Source: Candidatus Poribacteria bacterium (lineage in GTDB: Bacteria; Poribacteria; WGA-4E; WGA-3G). From it: DNA of 41,083 nt. Of this stretch, positions 1 to 9,599 are shown piece by piece (position 1 is the first letter of the stretch; every line of letters starts with the position of its first letter). The stretch spans positions 1-41,083 of the forward strand of contig JAJEET010000093.1 of assembly GCA_022820835.1 (NCBI GenBank). Reading direction: 5' to 3'. The position numbers and the translations under genes were made by a program. The notes under the pieces are model-generated. The model was not told where the DNA came from and searched no databases. It saw only the letters and a list, made by a program, of their open reading frames with translations.

Positions 1-134
<134 letters not shown>

Positions 135-210
135 CTACAACCTAAGTATTCTCACACAGTACTTAAGTTCAACGCTCTGAACCTTATATGACACGCACAC
201 ACTATTTAAC

Positions 211-222
211 TTTCTTTGAACA
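211..222 (+). promoter_or_regulatory. boxA-like antitermination element in the 16S spacer
   Basis: TTTCTTTGAACA resembles the rRNA boxA consensus (TGCTCTTTGAACA type) bound by NusB/NusE. It lies about 85 nt after the 16S end, a normal place for a spacer boxA. This is a short motif match only. If real, it is a relic or working part of an rRNA transcription unit whose 23S part is not present here. Confidence 0.35.
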
Positions 223-303
223 TTATTTTACAAAATGAAGCGAACCGCCTGCTATCTCAATCCTATCTCCTTGAATCCCATAACTTCTTTTTCCTAAATT
301 AAT

Positions 304-332
304 TTGACAAACCTGCTTTTCAGATGTATAAT
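304..332 (+). promoter_or_regulatory. consensus sigma-70 promoter in the 16S/tRNA spacer
   Basis: TTGACA at 304-309 and TATAAT at 327-332 are separated by exactly 17 nt, so both hexamers match the sigma-70 consensus perfectly. Transcription would start near 339, about 60 nt before tRNA-Ile. The tRNA could therefore be expressed independently of the 16S promoter. Confidence 0.75.
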
Positions 333-399
333 TAACATTACGTTTGATACGAGAAATGGAGTTGCTCTTTCGTGGGCACCCCTCCAAAACTCCCCTCGT

Positions 400-473
<74 letters not shown>

Positions 474-664
474 CTCTCCCTTCTTTCACATCCAAACGTT
501 AATGCGGAACTCCGTCGGCATCGAAATTTTACCTGACTATTATCAATTGGCAAAGGAAAATATCAAACCGACACCTCACCTTGAAAACCAATATCAGATG
601 CCCTTCAGTTCAACCCAACCGACATCTCAGTAATTCGATTCCAAGAAAAACAAAAAACATACCA

Positions 665-3388
665 TCAACGCGCACGTTTCTTGGCAGCTAAGAGTCGAGT
701 CATTGACGCTTCTGTTGGCTGTGGCGTGGTTGTGTCCTCTCTGATGCGTTCAGTTGAAGGCACAGTCTCCGTTGTCGTGCCTGCAACTTGTGTCTCCACA
801 GATTTTTTTCGGCGCAACCGTCCGAGCAACTCAGCGATACGCCGATTCGCTATGCTGTAACGCCGGAGAATCATCTCGAATACAAAGAGGAGCGCAGCAG
901 CAACTAACAACGCTTGCGCAAGTGATACCCGTTTTTCAATTGGAACGCCTGCCGGCGCTGCGATCTGCGTTGATGTCGGTTCATAGACACCTCCAGTGCC
1001 AGCAGCAAGCGTCTTCAGCAGATCGGTGTTGACCTCAAATTCAGCATATTCTATCGGGTAAGGGAGCGACAACACTTCGGTGCGTATCTGTTCATCGCCT
1101 TCACGTTGTGCGGTAACAATATAAGACCCACTGTCCTGTATCTGAAAGGTACCGCTGTAACGTGTTGATGTCACCTGCTGCATTTTAACCTCATTGCTCG
1201 TCTCCCCCGGACCGGCGACACGAACCTTATAGGACGCTTGCGACGGATCCCGAGCATCAATACGCACCTCTACGACTCCCCGTTGAAGCGATAACACAAG
1301 ATCAAAGTCTGCACCTGCTTCCGCCGCCGGTAGCACCCAGTTAACAACCTGTCCCCAAAATTTACCAAAATTCTCCCATAGAATCCATTCTTTCGACCAT
1401 GTGGGTTTAACGTCCGATGTCCATGCAACCGATTTCCCTAACCCGAAATTCCAACCCGCGAGAACCGGTTCATCTTTATGTGAACGGATGAAAACCTGTG
1501 CGATTTCTTTTTTTGTTGTCGCTGTATAACCGTCAAGCTGTGGTGGTGCGCCGAGACCGTCCACGATTGACGCCCTCGGATCCATAATAACTGGTCGGAA
1601 CGATTCTTGAACGATGTAATTCTGTGTCTCGCGGACGGCTTCCGTCAAAACCGTCGGCAATTGCTGGAGATTCTCCACAAAGATGGCACGTCCACCACCG
1701 GTCTCCGTCAGCTGCGTGAGATGTTCTCGGTTCGCATCGCCTATCGCAATCGCTGTGATGCTGATACGTGCCTCGGCAATTTGTTCTGCTAACTCCAGAA
1801 AATCGGATGGCGCGTCATCAGATTTACCGTCCGACAAAAGGATGATGTGTTTCCGTTTCGCCTCGCTTGCTGTAAGCATCTCGTAGGCTTGCTCGGTAGC
1901 CGCTCCCATCTGTGTGGTACCACCTGTTGGACGGAGCTTACTCACAGCGGAAATCAGCGCAGTGTGGTCAGAGGTCAGGTCGGAGATGAGATGGACATCG
2001 GTATTAAAACCGAGAATACCAGCCGTATCCTGCTCATCAAGGTTGCGGATACCCGTGCGTACCCCTTCAATAGCGAGTTGAATCTTCTGTCGTCCCCGGA
2101 CATAATTTGCCATACTTCCGGACGTGTCTAACACAAAAAGAACCGCAACGGTGTCTTTCTGTTCGCGCGGTGTCATCTCCACTGGAAGCACATGTTCCAA
2201 TGCGGAACCGGTATAGCCGCCCGGTCCGTAGGCGTGCTCGCCACCAATAACAACGAACCCGTGTCCGAGGTCACGGACATAGTTTTCGATGTTTTGCAAC
2301 TGATCCGATGAAAGCGTATCTGCGGAAACGTTGCTCAGAATCAGGACATCGCTGCGTTGGAGTTCAATGAGTTCAGTCGGCATCTCCGTCGGCGATCTAA
2401 CTTCAAGGTCAAATCCGTTCTCTTCAAGGACGATTTTCAGGTTTTCAGCCTGCCTCTGATCGGATTCCAAATACAAGATATGCGGTCTGCCCTGGACTTT
2501 CACAACGCCATACCCTCGGTTATTCTCAGGGATTTCATCGGTCGGCTCGAGTCTCAGTTCGTATCTATGGTTTCTTTCGCTTGTAACAGGCGGCACGTCT
2601 AAAGTCATAACACGTGTTCCGCTTGGCAACGTCCATTCAAATTCCTTGATCGGCGCGCCTTCATGATAGAGCGTGGCGTTTAGTTTTGGGATGCTGCCAT
2701 CGGTTTTTATAAGGGCATCTATCTCAAAACGTTGCCCCTTACGGACCTGATTGGGGACCTGTAGCTGCACGACCCGAACAGCATCGTTGAGCGTGTCAAT
2801 CGGGATCGTTAAGATTTCGACATTGCTCGCCGAGAGCAACGGCAGGTAATCCGCAAGGGATATACCGCCAGCGTTATGGATTCCGTCGCTAAACAACACA
2901 ATCCGACGATGGTAATCGTCTGGTAGCATTGCGATGGCACGCTTAAGCGCAGTAATCATATCGGTACCATCTCGCCGCACCGTCTGCTCAATAATCGTTT
3001 CCAGCACGCCCACCAAAGATTGATCCTGCTTCTGTCGAATCTCTATGAGGGTTGAAGGTTCCCTCGCGAAACCGATGATACCGAACCTATCGGCAGGTTT
3101 CAGTTTAGCAACAGCAGCATTTATCTGCTGAAGTACTCCTTCGTGTTGGAATGGAGAGACGCTCTCGGATGTGTCAATGAGGAACACGACTGCAAGTCGC
3201 TGCTCCTTATCTGTACGATGGAGATTTGCCAAAGCGAAGATCGCACACAGAAGCGCAGCACCCCTAAGGAAGAAGGTAACACTTTTTCGCCACTCCGTCG
3301 TTCCGAGGTGCGTCCGGCGCTGCGCGAGAATTAGCACCGGAACAACAATGAGTAAAAGTAAAAAGAGAGGCGTTTGAAAAGCAAACAT
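665..3388 (-). CDS. large membrane protein with two VWA domains and a GATase-like domain
   Basis: This 907-residue protein starts with a hydrophobic helix (about 5-22) and a second one (about 38-54). A first von Willebrand A domain carries the metal-site motif DTSES at 72-76, and a second carries DTSGS at 421-425 with a later LLSDGKSD strand. Between them (about 300-405) lies a class-I glutamine-amidotransferase-like fold, with the segment VVIGGEHAYGPGG. A beta-rich region follows, then a membrane helix near 835-855 and a basic cytoplasmic tail. This layout matches large BatA-like or 'VWA plus GATase-like' membrane proteins of unknown substrate common in Planctomycetes-type genomes. The bulk between the helices is probably periplasmic. 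It lies downstream of the DUF4838 gene but is separated by a 130-nt repeat-rich gap, so co-transcription is uncertain. Function is not assigned. Confidence 0.85.
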   Translation of the reverse strand: MFAFQTPLFLLLLIVVPVLILAQRRTHLGTTEWRKSVTFFLRGAALLCAIFALANLHRTDKEQRLAVVFLIDTSESVSPFQHEGVLQQINAAVAKLKPADRFGIIGFAREPSTLIEIRQKQDQSLVGVLETIIEQTVRRDGTDMITALKRAIAMLPDDYHRRIVLFSDGIHNAGGISLADYLPLLSASNVEILTIPIDTLNDAVRVVQLQVPNQVRKGQRFEIDALIKTDGSIPKLNATLYHEGAPIKEFEWTLPSGTRVMTLDVPPVTSERNHRYELRLEPTDEIPENNRGYGVVKVQGRPHILYLESDQRQAENLKIVLEENGFDLEVRSPTEMPTELIELQRSDVLILSNVSADTLSSDQLQNIENYVRDLGHGFVVIGGEHAYGPGGYTGSALEHVLPVEMTPREQKDTVAVLFVLDTSGSMANYVRGRQKIQLAIEGVRTGIRNLDEQDTAGILGFNTDVHLISDLTSDHTALISAVSKLRPTGGTTQMGAATEQAYEMLTASEAKRKHIILLSDGKSDDAPSDFLELAEQIAEARISITAIAIGDANREHLTQLTETGGGRAIFVENLQQLPTVLTEAVRETQNYIVQESFRPVIMDPRASIVDGLGAPPQLDGYTATTKKEIAQVFIRSHKDEPVLAGWNFGLGKSVAWTSDVKPTWSKEWILWENFGKFWGQVVNWVLPAAEAGADFDLVLSLQRGVVEVRIDARDPSQASYKVRVAGPGETSNEVKMQQVTSTRYSGTFQIQDSGSYIVTAQREGDEQIRTEVLSLPYPIEYAEFEVNTDLLKTLAAGTGGVYEPTSTQIAAPAGVPIEKRVSLAQALLVAAALLFVFEMILRRYSIANRRIAELLGRLRRKKSVETQVAGTTTETVPSTERIREDTTTPQPTEASMTRLLAAKKRAR

Positions 3389-3394
3389 AATATT

Positions 3395-3521
3395 TAGCCA
3401 TCAGCAATTGGCAGTCAGCAATCAGTAGTCCTTACAGTAGAGCCAGTAATCTTTCGTAACATATATGCCGAAGACTAACTATCAATCCAGTGGAAGATAA
3501 CAGGTTGACAATTGTCTACTA
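3395..3521. repeat. heptamer-type intergenic element (3395-3521)
   Basis: The gap between the VWA and DUF4838 genes contains heptamer-like units (AGCAATT, GGCAGTC, AGCAATC, AGTAGTC) on its left side. On the right is a partly inverted counterpart, TTGACAATTGTCTACTATTG, that overlaps the DUF4838 stop codon. The arms match only imperfectly, so this is the weakest member of the element family also seen near 9.6, 10.9, 20.6 and 38.0 kb. Confidence 0.45.
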
Positions 3522-5222
3522 TTGACTACGGAGTTCCTCAAAATATGCCTCTGCTGCCTGCGTCTCTGCAGCGTGTGACATATTGTAACGTTCGCACAGT
3601 GCGATATATTCGTCGATCAGTGTGCTTCGCTTTTCGGATGGCATCTCGCCACCGGCGACGAGCATCGCTTTGTAAGCAGGGATCGCGGCTTTTTCGACAC
3701 GCGCCCGAATTTCCGATGTCTCGGCAAGTGCTAACGCTTGCTGGAAGTAGTCGAAAATGGTCTGCGAACTCTCGGCATCTAAACCGACATCCTCCGGTGT
3801 TGGGAAGCAACGCGGATGGAGACCTTTCGCCTCTACGTTATCGTGAAGGAAGGTAACGTATTCTAAGATTGGCGGAGCCGCGGCTTCGTAGTGGAGGTTC
3901 ACAAATTCATTTAAGAGCGCATCCGAGTCAAGGTGCGGATCCCAAATAAGATGCGAAATGAGATAATTCCGTAGGTCGGAGAATTCGCCTGTTAATCCGT
4001 TACCGTTTGCCTGCATGAAAACACCCTTGGCGTTGTTGCACAGGAAATAACGGACATTCGGTGCAATACTCCGTAAGTTCGGGAAGGGCAAATCATAAGA
4101 GCGGAAATTGGTGTTGTAATTCCAGATCCAGATGTCATCACATATTTTTCCCCAAGCGTTGGTATCTTCACAAAAAGCCCGATTCTGCTCACACTCTGGG
4201 TTGTCAATAGCGTGAAGGGTGCAACACTCAATACTACAGAGTTGGATTTGCACATTGCGCCTCGGCGTTACCGTCTTAGGGGGTTTGCGGGTATACCAAT
4301 ACGCCAGTGTTCCAACTTTGACGTGCGGGTGTGCTTTCTCAATACGTTCGGCGACAGCGTTAACGAAGGTTAACTGCGATCCCATCGGCGTACCTTCCGA
4401 CGCGTTAAGGGTTTCGCACGTCTCACATCGACAGTATGCTGCTGTATCCGCTTGACTCACACTGATATTGGCGGCTTCCGGACGATCTGTGAGCTGCTGG
4501 ATCGCGGCTTCCGCAGCGACCTCAATAACTTCGGGGTTTGTCACGCAGAGCTGCGGGCCTCCGCCGTGGGTATTTGTATCCCGTTTTCCGTCCACGAGTG
4601 CGTAATACTCCGGATGGCTTTCACCATACGTACCGTAAGGCACTAACGCATGGAACGAATGATTGATGAGCTGCTGTTGGGTCTTTCCGCCGAGGCTCTC
4701 CGCATCCGTGACGGTGTTGACTTTCCGTTTCGCCGCGAATGCCGGGTTCTCTGAGTTCTCCCGATAATAGCTCCAACGGAACGAAAAAGGCGGCGAATAG
4801 GCGTAGCTTCCACAGGGGATTTTCAACGCGGACGCATCGGGAACGTGCGTATGGTCAACCGTTAAAAACCGGATGCCAACGAGTTCTTCAAAGAACTGAT
4901 AAACGGCATAGAGAACACCGCGAGGCATACCGCCTTGGATGCGGATATGTTCACTCTCAACAGCGATTTGGATGTCCTCATCCCCTAACGTCGGTCCCCC
5001 TGAAATAACGATTCGTCCAGTCCTATCAACATCGGCATTTCTCTGTACGGCAACAAGTGGTAACGTCAATCCGGTTGCTTGGTTAAACCACTTTTGGAAC
5101 TCCTCCGCAGCGTATTGTTCAGAAGCAGTCTCATCAGAGATAGTAATACGCCAATTCTGAATCGCTGAGATTGCTAAATCGCCGCCAGTCGGGTGAAAGG
5201 TGAGTGTTTTCTGAGCTGACAT
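3519..5222 (-). CDS. DUF4838 domain protein, GH67-like N-terminal region
   Basis: The 567-residue protein has an N-terminal alpha/beta region resembling the alpha-glucuronidase (GH67) N-terminal domain: 'AAEEFQKWFNQATG', then 'RIVISGGPTLGDEDI', then 'GVLYAVYQFFEELVGIRFL'. A DUF4838 core follows, with the cysteine cluster CRCETC, 'YWYTRKPPKTV' and 'IWIWNYNTNF'. DUF4838 proteins are often found among polysaccharide-degradation genes, but their reaction is unknown. There is no signal peptide, so it probably acts in the cytoplasm. It starts 12 nt after the MFS gene on the same strand, so the two are almost certainly one transcript. The C-terminal residues ...LRSQ are encoded by sequence belonging to the flanking repeat. 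Confidence 0.8.
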   Translation of the reverse strand: MSAQKTLTFHPTGGDLAISAIQNWRITISDETASEQYAAEEFQKWFNQATGLTLPLVAVQRNADVDRTGRIVISGGPTLGDEDIQIAVESEHIRIQGGMPRGVLYAVYQFFEELVGIRFLTVDHTHVPDASALKIPCGSYAYSPPFSFRWSYYRENSENPAFAAKRKVNTVTDAESLGGKTQQQLINHSFHALVPYGTYGESHPEYYALVDGKRDTNTHGGGPQLCVTNPEVIEVAAEAAIQQLTDRPEAANISVSQADTAAYCRCETCETLNASEGTPMGSQLTFVNAVAERIEKAHPHVKVGTLAYWYTRKPPKTVTPRRNVQIQLCSIECCTLHAIDNPECEQNRAFCEDTNAWGKICDDIWIWNYNTNFRSYDLPFPNLRSIAPNVRYFLCNNAKGVFMQANGNGLTGEFSDLRNYLISHLIWDPHLDSDALLNEFVNLHYEAAAPPILEYVTFLHDNVEAKGLHPRCFPTPEDVGLDAESSQTIFDYFQQALALAETSEIRARVEKAAIPAYKAMLVAGGEMPSEKRSTLIDEYIALCERYNMSHAAETQAAEAYFEELRSQ

Positions 5223-5234
5223 AATCCCTCCTAA

Positions 5235-6497
5235 TTATGCGTTCGCTGTGTCTTGCTCTATTACCTCTACATCTGCTTGATACTTCCGCTCGTTGAACAA
5301 GAAAATAAAAGCGATCGCAGCGATAACCGTTATGACAATCGGCACCATAAAGATTTTTGCCCACGCATGTCCACCCGCTGGATCGGCGAAATACTCATGC
5401 ACGCGACCACTGACGATATGACCGACGAGCATGCCGAACCCGTTCGTGACAAATAGGAGCAGTGCTTGGGAGCTCGCCCGAATATCCTTCGGACTCAATC
5501 GTTCCACAGCAATCATACCACCGACAAAGAAGAACGAGTAGCAGATTCCGTGCAGTGTTTGTGCACCGACGACCAACCATACCGGCTCTCCAATCGCGAA
5601 GATAGTGTATCGCACGGGCCACGCGAGGATACCGAGAAAAATAGTGAACCGCATACCGAACCGCCGTAGACACGGAAATAAGAGAAGCATAAGCACAACT
5701 TCAGCAACCTGTCCGAGACTCGTCGCTAAGTTAGCACTACTCCCCGCTAAACCAACACCATGTTCTGCCTCAGTCAGAAATAGGTACGTCAAGTTGTAAT
5801 AGAAAGGAAGTTCAATAGCGACAACGAAAGAGATAATCAGGAGCACGGCGAAATTGCGATTTGAGATAAGAGAAAAGGCTTCAAGAAAGGCGTACGGATT
5901 CTTCGCCTCTTTGCTCGGTGGTGTATTCGGTAATGTCAGGCAGTAGGCAGCCATAATGAATGAAAGCACCGCACCGAAGAGGAGACAATCGTCAACCTGT
6001 GGAAGCGTCGGCTCTCGTCCCTCCCAATATCGGAGATATAGGCTCAATATCCAATTGATCGCAATCCAACCGAGTGTCCCGAAGACCCGAATATTCCCGA
6101 ATTTATCGGATTGTCCCATGTGGTGGAAAGCGATGGCGTTGGTCAGTGCGATCGTCGGCATATAGAGGACGGCGTGGAGGAAAATGGATACCCACATCAT
6201 CGGGAAGGAGGTCTGTTTCCAGGCAACGAGGAGGCAGACACCGCCGAGTAGGTGCGAGATCGCTGCGAACACCTGCGCCGGCATTAAACGATCTGCAATC
6301 CAGCCCGCGATGATCGGTGAAATGATGGAGCCGATAGCCGTCGTGCCAAAGACATAACTAATCTGTGTGCCGCTGAATCCGAGATTTTGCATGTGTCCAG
6401 CGATAAGCACTGCCCATGCACCCCATATCGCAAACTGTAGGAACATCATCCCGGAAAGCCGTACGAAGATACCAAAACCTGTTTGTCTCTGTTCCAT
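5235..6497 (-). CDS. MFS transporter, nucleoside:H+ symporter-like
   Basis: This 420-residue integral membrane protein has about 12 predicted helices. Its start, 'FVRLSGMMFLQFAIWGAWAVLIAG', and segments such as 'GSIISPIIAGWIADR' and 'TLGWIAINW' are typical of the Nuc_H_symport (NupG/XapB-like) branch of the major facilitator superfamily. In Planctomycetes- and Poribacteria-type genomes such carriers often sit in sugar-use loci, so the substrate here is more likely a sugar or uronate derivative than a nucleoside (inference). A good ribosome site (AAGGAG) lies 8 nt before the ATG. It heads a minus-strand unit with the DUF4838 gene and is divergent from the GH2 gene. Confidence 0.85.
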   Translation of the reverse strand: MEQRQTGFGIFVRLSGMMFLQFAIWGAWAVLIAGHMQNLGFSGTQISYVFGTTAIGSIISPIIAGWIADRLMPAQVFAAISHLLGGVCLLVAWKQTSFPMMWVSIFLHAVLYMPTIALTNAIAFHHMGQSDKFGNIRVFGTLGWIAINWILSLYLRYWEGREPTLPQVDDCLLFGAVLSFIMAAYCLTLPNTPPSKEAKNPYAFLEAFSLISNRNFAVLLIISFVVAIELPFYYNLTYLFLTEAEHGVGLAGSSANLATSLGQVAEVVLMLLLFPCLRRFGMRFTIFLGILAWPVRYTIFAIGEPVWLVVGAQTLHGICYSFFFVGGMIAVERLSPKDIRASSQALLLFVTNGFGMLVGHIVSGRVHEYFADPAGGHAWAKIFMVPIVITVIAAIAFIFLFNERKYQADVEVIEQDTANA

Positions 6498-6596
6498 AGC
6501 AGATCTCCTTTTTCGTGACGGATGCTCAGTTTACATCGCGTTTTCCACTTTCGCGTCTCCTAAGTTCTTTCAAAAATTGCAGAAACTTATGTCAGT

Positions 6597-6630
6597 TTAG
6601 TATCCTATACTAACTTGTAGCAGAAGTCAA
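6597..6630 (-). promoter_or_regulatory. candidate promoter and operator dyad for the MFS/DUF4838 unit
   Basis: On the minus strand TTGACT (6625-6630) and TAGGAT (6602-6607) are 17 nt apart, about 105 nt upstream of the MFS start. A 7-bp inverted repeat, TTAGTAT-CCT-ATACTAA (6597-6613), covers the -10 region, where a repressor could block transcription. Both calls rest on motif matches. The rest of the 6498-6884 gap is AT-rich and shows no gene. Confidence 0.45.
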
Positions 6631-6769
6631 GGAAAAGTTGCAGAATTCGCTCTGTTGACGACTGTCAGAAAATTTGATAGCTTTTTTTGGAAGCCGAGTA
6701 GTTCTCGTTAAATCGGAAGTTGAACGGTTCTATCACCAACAGAAAAAATTCCCAAGAAAAAACAATTTG

Positions 6770-6778
6770 TGATATACT
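6770..6778 (+). promoter_or_regulatory. possible extended -10 promoter for the GH2 gene
   Basis: TGATATACT fits the extended -10 pattern TGnTATAAT with one mismatch, and an A-rich tract precedes it. No good -35 hexamer is present. It lies 107 nt upstream of the GH2 start. Confidence 0.35.
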
Positions 6779-6884
6779 GATTGCCAAGCATCTATCGGTT
6801 ATCAATTAAGAGATTCTGATACCCATCAGAATTGCTTGCAGCAACTTTGAAGCCGGAAATTGAGACCCCCAAAAAAGGAACAAC

Positions 6885-9599
6885 ATGATAGGAAATAATA
6901 CAGACATACCGCGCCCTGAGTACCCGCGTCCAGATTTTCAACGCGGGACATCAGAAGGCATTGATTGGATATGCCTCAACGGCACATGGGAATTCGCATT
7001 TGATCCTGAAGACATCGGCGAACAGCATCAGTGGTTCGCACCCGAAAAACCCGACGATTCACCTTGGACCCTGCAGATACAGGTGCCCTACCCTTGGGAA
7101 AGCCTCGCAGCATGGGGAAATGAAGAGCAGGCAAGCAACGAAAACTACTTGAGCAAAAACGCCTACCTCAACCCTGAAGAGGTCACCTGCGGCGGTTTAG
7201 ACCGCGAAGGCAATTACCGCGGCGAACCGAGACACACAATCGGATGGTATCGTAGAACCGTATCTATCCCTGAAAATTGGGGAGACAGACGCGTTATTTT
7301 GAAGTTTGGTGCTGTTGATTGGGAAGCAACGGTCTGGGTAAACGGAAAACACGTAGGCACACATGAAAGCGGGTACCTGCCCTTTGAATTAGACATCACA
7401 AATGCACTTATCCCCGGAGAACAGACGTGTATCGTCGTTCGCGCTTACGATGCACAGGACCACGGCGAACAACTTGCCGGCAAACAGATCGGTTGGTATG
7501 TCCGTACCAGCGGTATCTGGCAGACAGTCTATCTCGAACCGAGAAACACAACGCACATCGCACAGTGCCATATCACACCCGACATTGATAACGCTTCCGC
7601 TACGTTTGCCGTCCAAATAGATGGTGACGTAGAAAACAGGGGCGCAATCCTGCGGTGGACTTGCGACGAACTCAGTGGGTCGGTCCAGGTTTCCAGCAGT
7701 GAAACGCAGTGGACTGTCAACATCCCACCTGAACAACTCCGTCTATGGGATGTGGATACACCAAACCTCTACGATGTCACACTTGAACTCGTAACAGAAG
7801 ACACGGTTATTGACAGGATTTTCACCTACTTCGGGATGCGGAAAGTTTCGATTGAAAAAGCACTCGGCGGAGACTATCAATATATCTACCTCAACAACCG
7901 TCCCATCTACCTACTCGGCGCGCTCAACCAGTCATTTAACCCAGAAGGCGTGTATACGTTCCTAACAGATGAGGCAATTCGTCGGGATGTTGAACGCGCA
8001 AAGGAATTCGGCTTCAATTTCCTCCGTCTCCATATCAAAGTGGATGAGCCACGTCTCTATTATTGGGCAGACAAGTTAGGGTTGCTTTTCATGTGCGACA
8101 TCCCAAACTTCGGCACCTATACAGAAACGGCAAAAGCACGTTTTGAGCAGACGCTTCGTGGCAACATTGCGCGCGATTACAACCACCCTTCGATTATCTC
8201 TTGGTGCAACTTCAATGAAACATGGGGGCTCGGCGGTAACGAATACAAAGAGATGACAGATCGGCAAGAATGGGTGCGCGAGATGTATCACCTCGCAAAA
8301 TCTTTAGATACGACCCGATTGATTGAAGACAACTCGCCGTGCCTTTACGATCACGTAGAAACGGACATCAATTCGTGGCACTTCTATATCAATGATTACG
8401 ACCGCGCCAAAGAACATATCGCGAACGTTGTGGCTGAGACGTACCCGGGCTCAGGGTTCAATTATGCTGGCGACAACGTGCAAAGCGACGCACCGTTAAT
8501 TAACAGCGAATACGGCGGTATCTCCGCAGGCGCAGGCGACAAAGATGTTTCATGGTGTTTTAAATACCTAACGAACGAACTACGACTTCATCCAAAAATC
8601 TGTGGTTACATCTACACCGAGTTACAGGACATCGAGTGGGAACACAACGGGTTCATGAACTACGACCGATCGGTGAAAGCGTTCGGATACGACTATCTCG
8701 ACATCAATACGCTTGACTTCATCGCAATTGATTATCCACCGGGAACAACAGTCGCACCGGGTGACCAGATAAAAGCAGACATCTACACCAGCCACTTCTC
8801 ACACAAAACATACACAGAAACGACGCTCCACTGGCAATTGGACACGATGTCAGCGACTGGAGCGGTCACACGCGCAAATGTCTCTGGTAGTGTTGATATT
8901 CCGTTCCCACAATACCAGGTACAACACGTCCACCAACTCGAACTACAAATTCCTGATGTTCATCCCGCTGTCGGCACTCTTCATGTCTGGGTAACAGATC
9001 AAACAGGAGCCGTTGTCGCTCGTAATTTTATCAACTTCGAGCATTTTGTAGGGCTTCCACAACCGGTTGAATCGGACGCTTCAGGAACCATACGCCTCAA
9101 CTATGCGCCTGAAAACGTATCCGGCTCCTCGTGGGACGAACCGACAATCAGCGATCATCTCTTCTCCGCAGTCGGGAGCGGTTATGTCGAATACGAAATT
9201 CCGTTACCAGAAGGTCTCAGCATAACAGATGTTGCAGAGATGGAACTCGTTTTTGAAGCGTCCAGCGCGTACGGGGGCGCTCGTCAGACGGAACCGGAAA
9301 AACACCCATCCGACGTAACAATTTCCGTCAACGGTGTTGAAATTGAGACTGTCCGGATTCCTGACTGTCCTGCGGATACGCGGGGCGCGCTCTCTTATAT
9401 CAATGGACAACCAGGCATCTACGGCTATCTTCACAATGTCAAAGTTGACCCATCAACAATATTGGGTGGTAAAACAGACACATTAACAATCCGTTATGAA
9501 GTGAAAGCGGATGCTGAAGCGCAAGGCGGGTTCGCGCTCTACGGCGCACGCGTCGGTAGATACCCGACTGCGCCGCATCTGCTTATTCGTCGAAAATAG
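6885..9599 (+). CDS. glycoside hydrolase family 2 protein
   Basis: The 904-residue protein has GH2 architecture. A jelly-roll sugar-binding domain (about 25-220) includes 'HTIGWYRRTVSIPENW' and 'VNGKHVGTHESGYLPFELD'. An immunoglobulin-like sandwich spans about 220-320, and a TIM barrel spans about 330-650. The acid/base is probably E445 in 'SWCNFNETWG' and the nucleophile E542 in 'INSEYGG'. The 250-residue C-terminal part is beta-rich and may be a further sandwich or carbohydrate-binding domain. GH2 covers beta-galactosidase, beta-glucuronidase and beta-mannosidase, and sequence reading alone does not decide the sugar. No signal peptide is seen, so it probably acts on imported oligosaccharides. 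It is divergent from the MFS/DUF4838 unit. A ribosome site (AAAAGGAAC) precedes the ATG. Confidence 0.9.
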   Translation: MIGNNTDIPRPEYPRPDFQRGTSEGIDWICLNGTWEFAFDPEDIGEQHQWFAPEKPDDSPWTLQIQVPYPWESLAAWGNEEQASNENYLSKNAYLNPEEVTCGGLDREGNYRGEPRHTIGWYRRTVSIPENWGDRRVILKFGAVDWEATVWVNGKHVGTHESGYLPFELDITNALIPGEQTCIVVRAYDAQDHGEQLAGKQIGWYVRTSGIWQTVYLEPRNTTHIAQCHITPDIDNASATFAVQIDGDVENRGAILRWTCDELSGSVQVSSSETQWTVNIPPEQLRLWDVDTPNLYDVTLELVTEDTVIDRIFTYFGMRKVSIEKALGGDYQYIYLNNRPIYLLGALNQSFNPEGVYTFLTDEAIRRDVERAKEFGFNFLRLHIKVDEPRLYYWADKLGLLFMCDIPNFGTYTETAKARFEQTLRGNIARDYNHPSIISWCNFNETWGLGGNEYKEMTDRQEWVREMYHLAKSLDTTRLIEDNSPCLYDHVETDINSWHFYINDYDRAKEHIANVVAETYPGSGFNYAGDNVQSDAPLINSEYGGISAGAGDKDVSWCFKYLTNELRLHPKICGYIYTELQDIEWEHNGFMNYDRSVKAFGYDYLDINTLDFIAIDYPPGTTVAPGDQIKADIYTSHFSHKTYTETTLHWQLDTMSATGAVTRANVSGSVDIPFPQYQVQHVHQLELQIPDVHPAVGTLHVWVTDQTGAVVARNFINFEHFVGLPQPVESDASGTIRLNYAPENVSGSSWDEPTISDHLFSAVGSGYVEYEIPLPEGLSITDVAEMELVFEASSAYGGARQTEPEKHPSDVTISVNGVEIETVRIPDCPADTRGALSYINGQPGIYGYLHNVKVDPSTILGGKTDTLTIRYEVKADAEAQGGFALYGARVGRYPTAPHLLIRRK

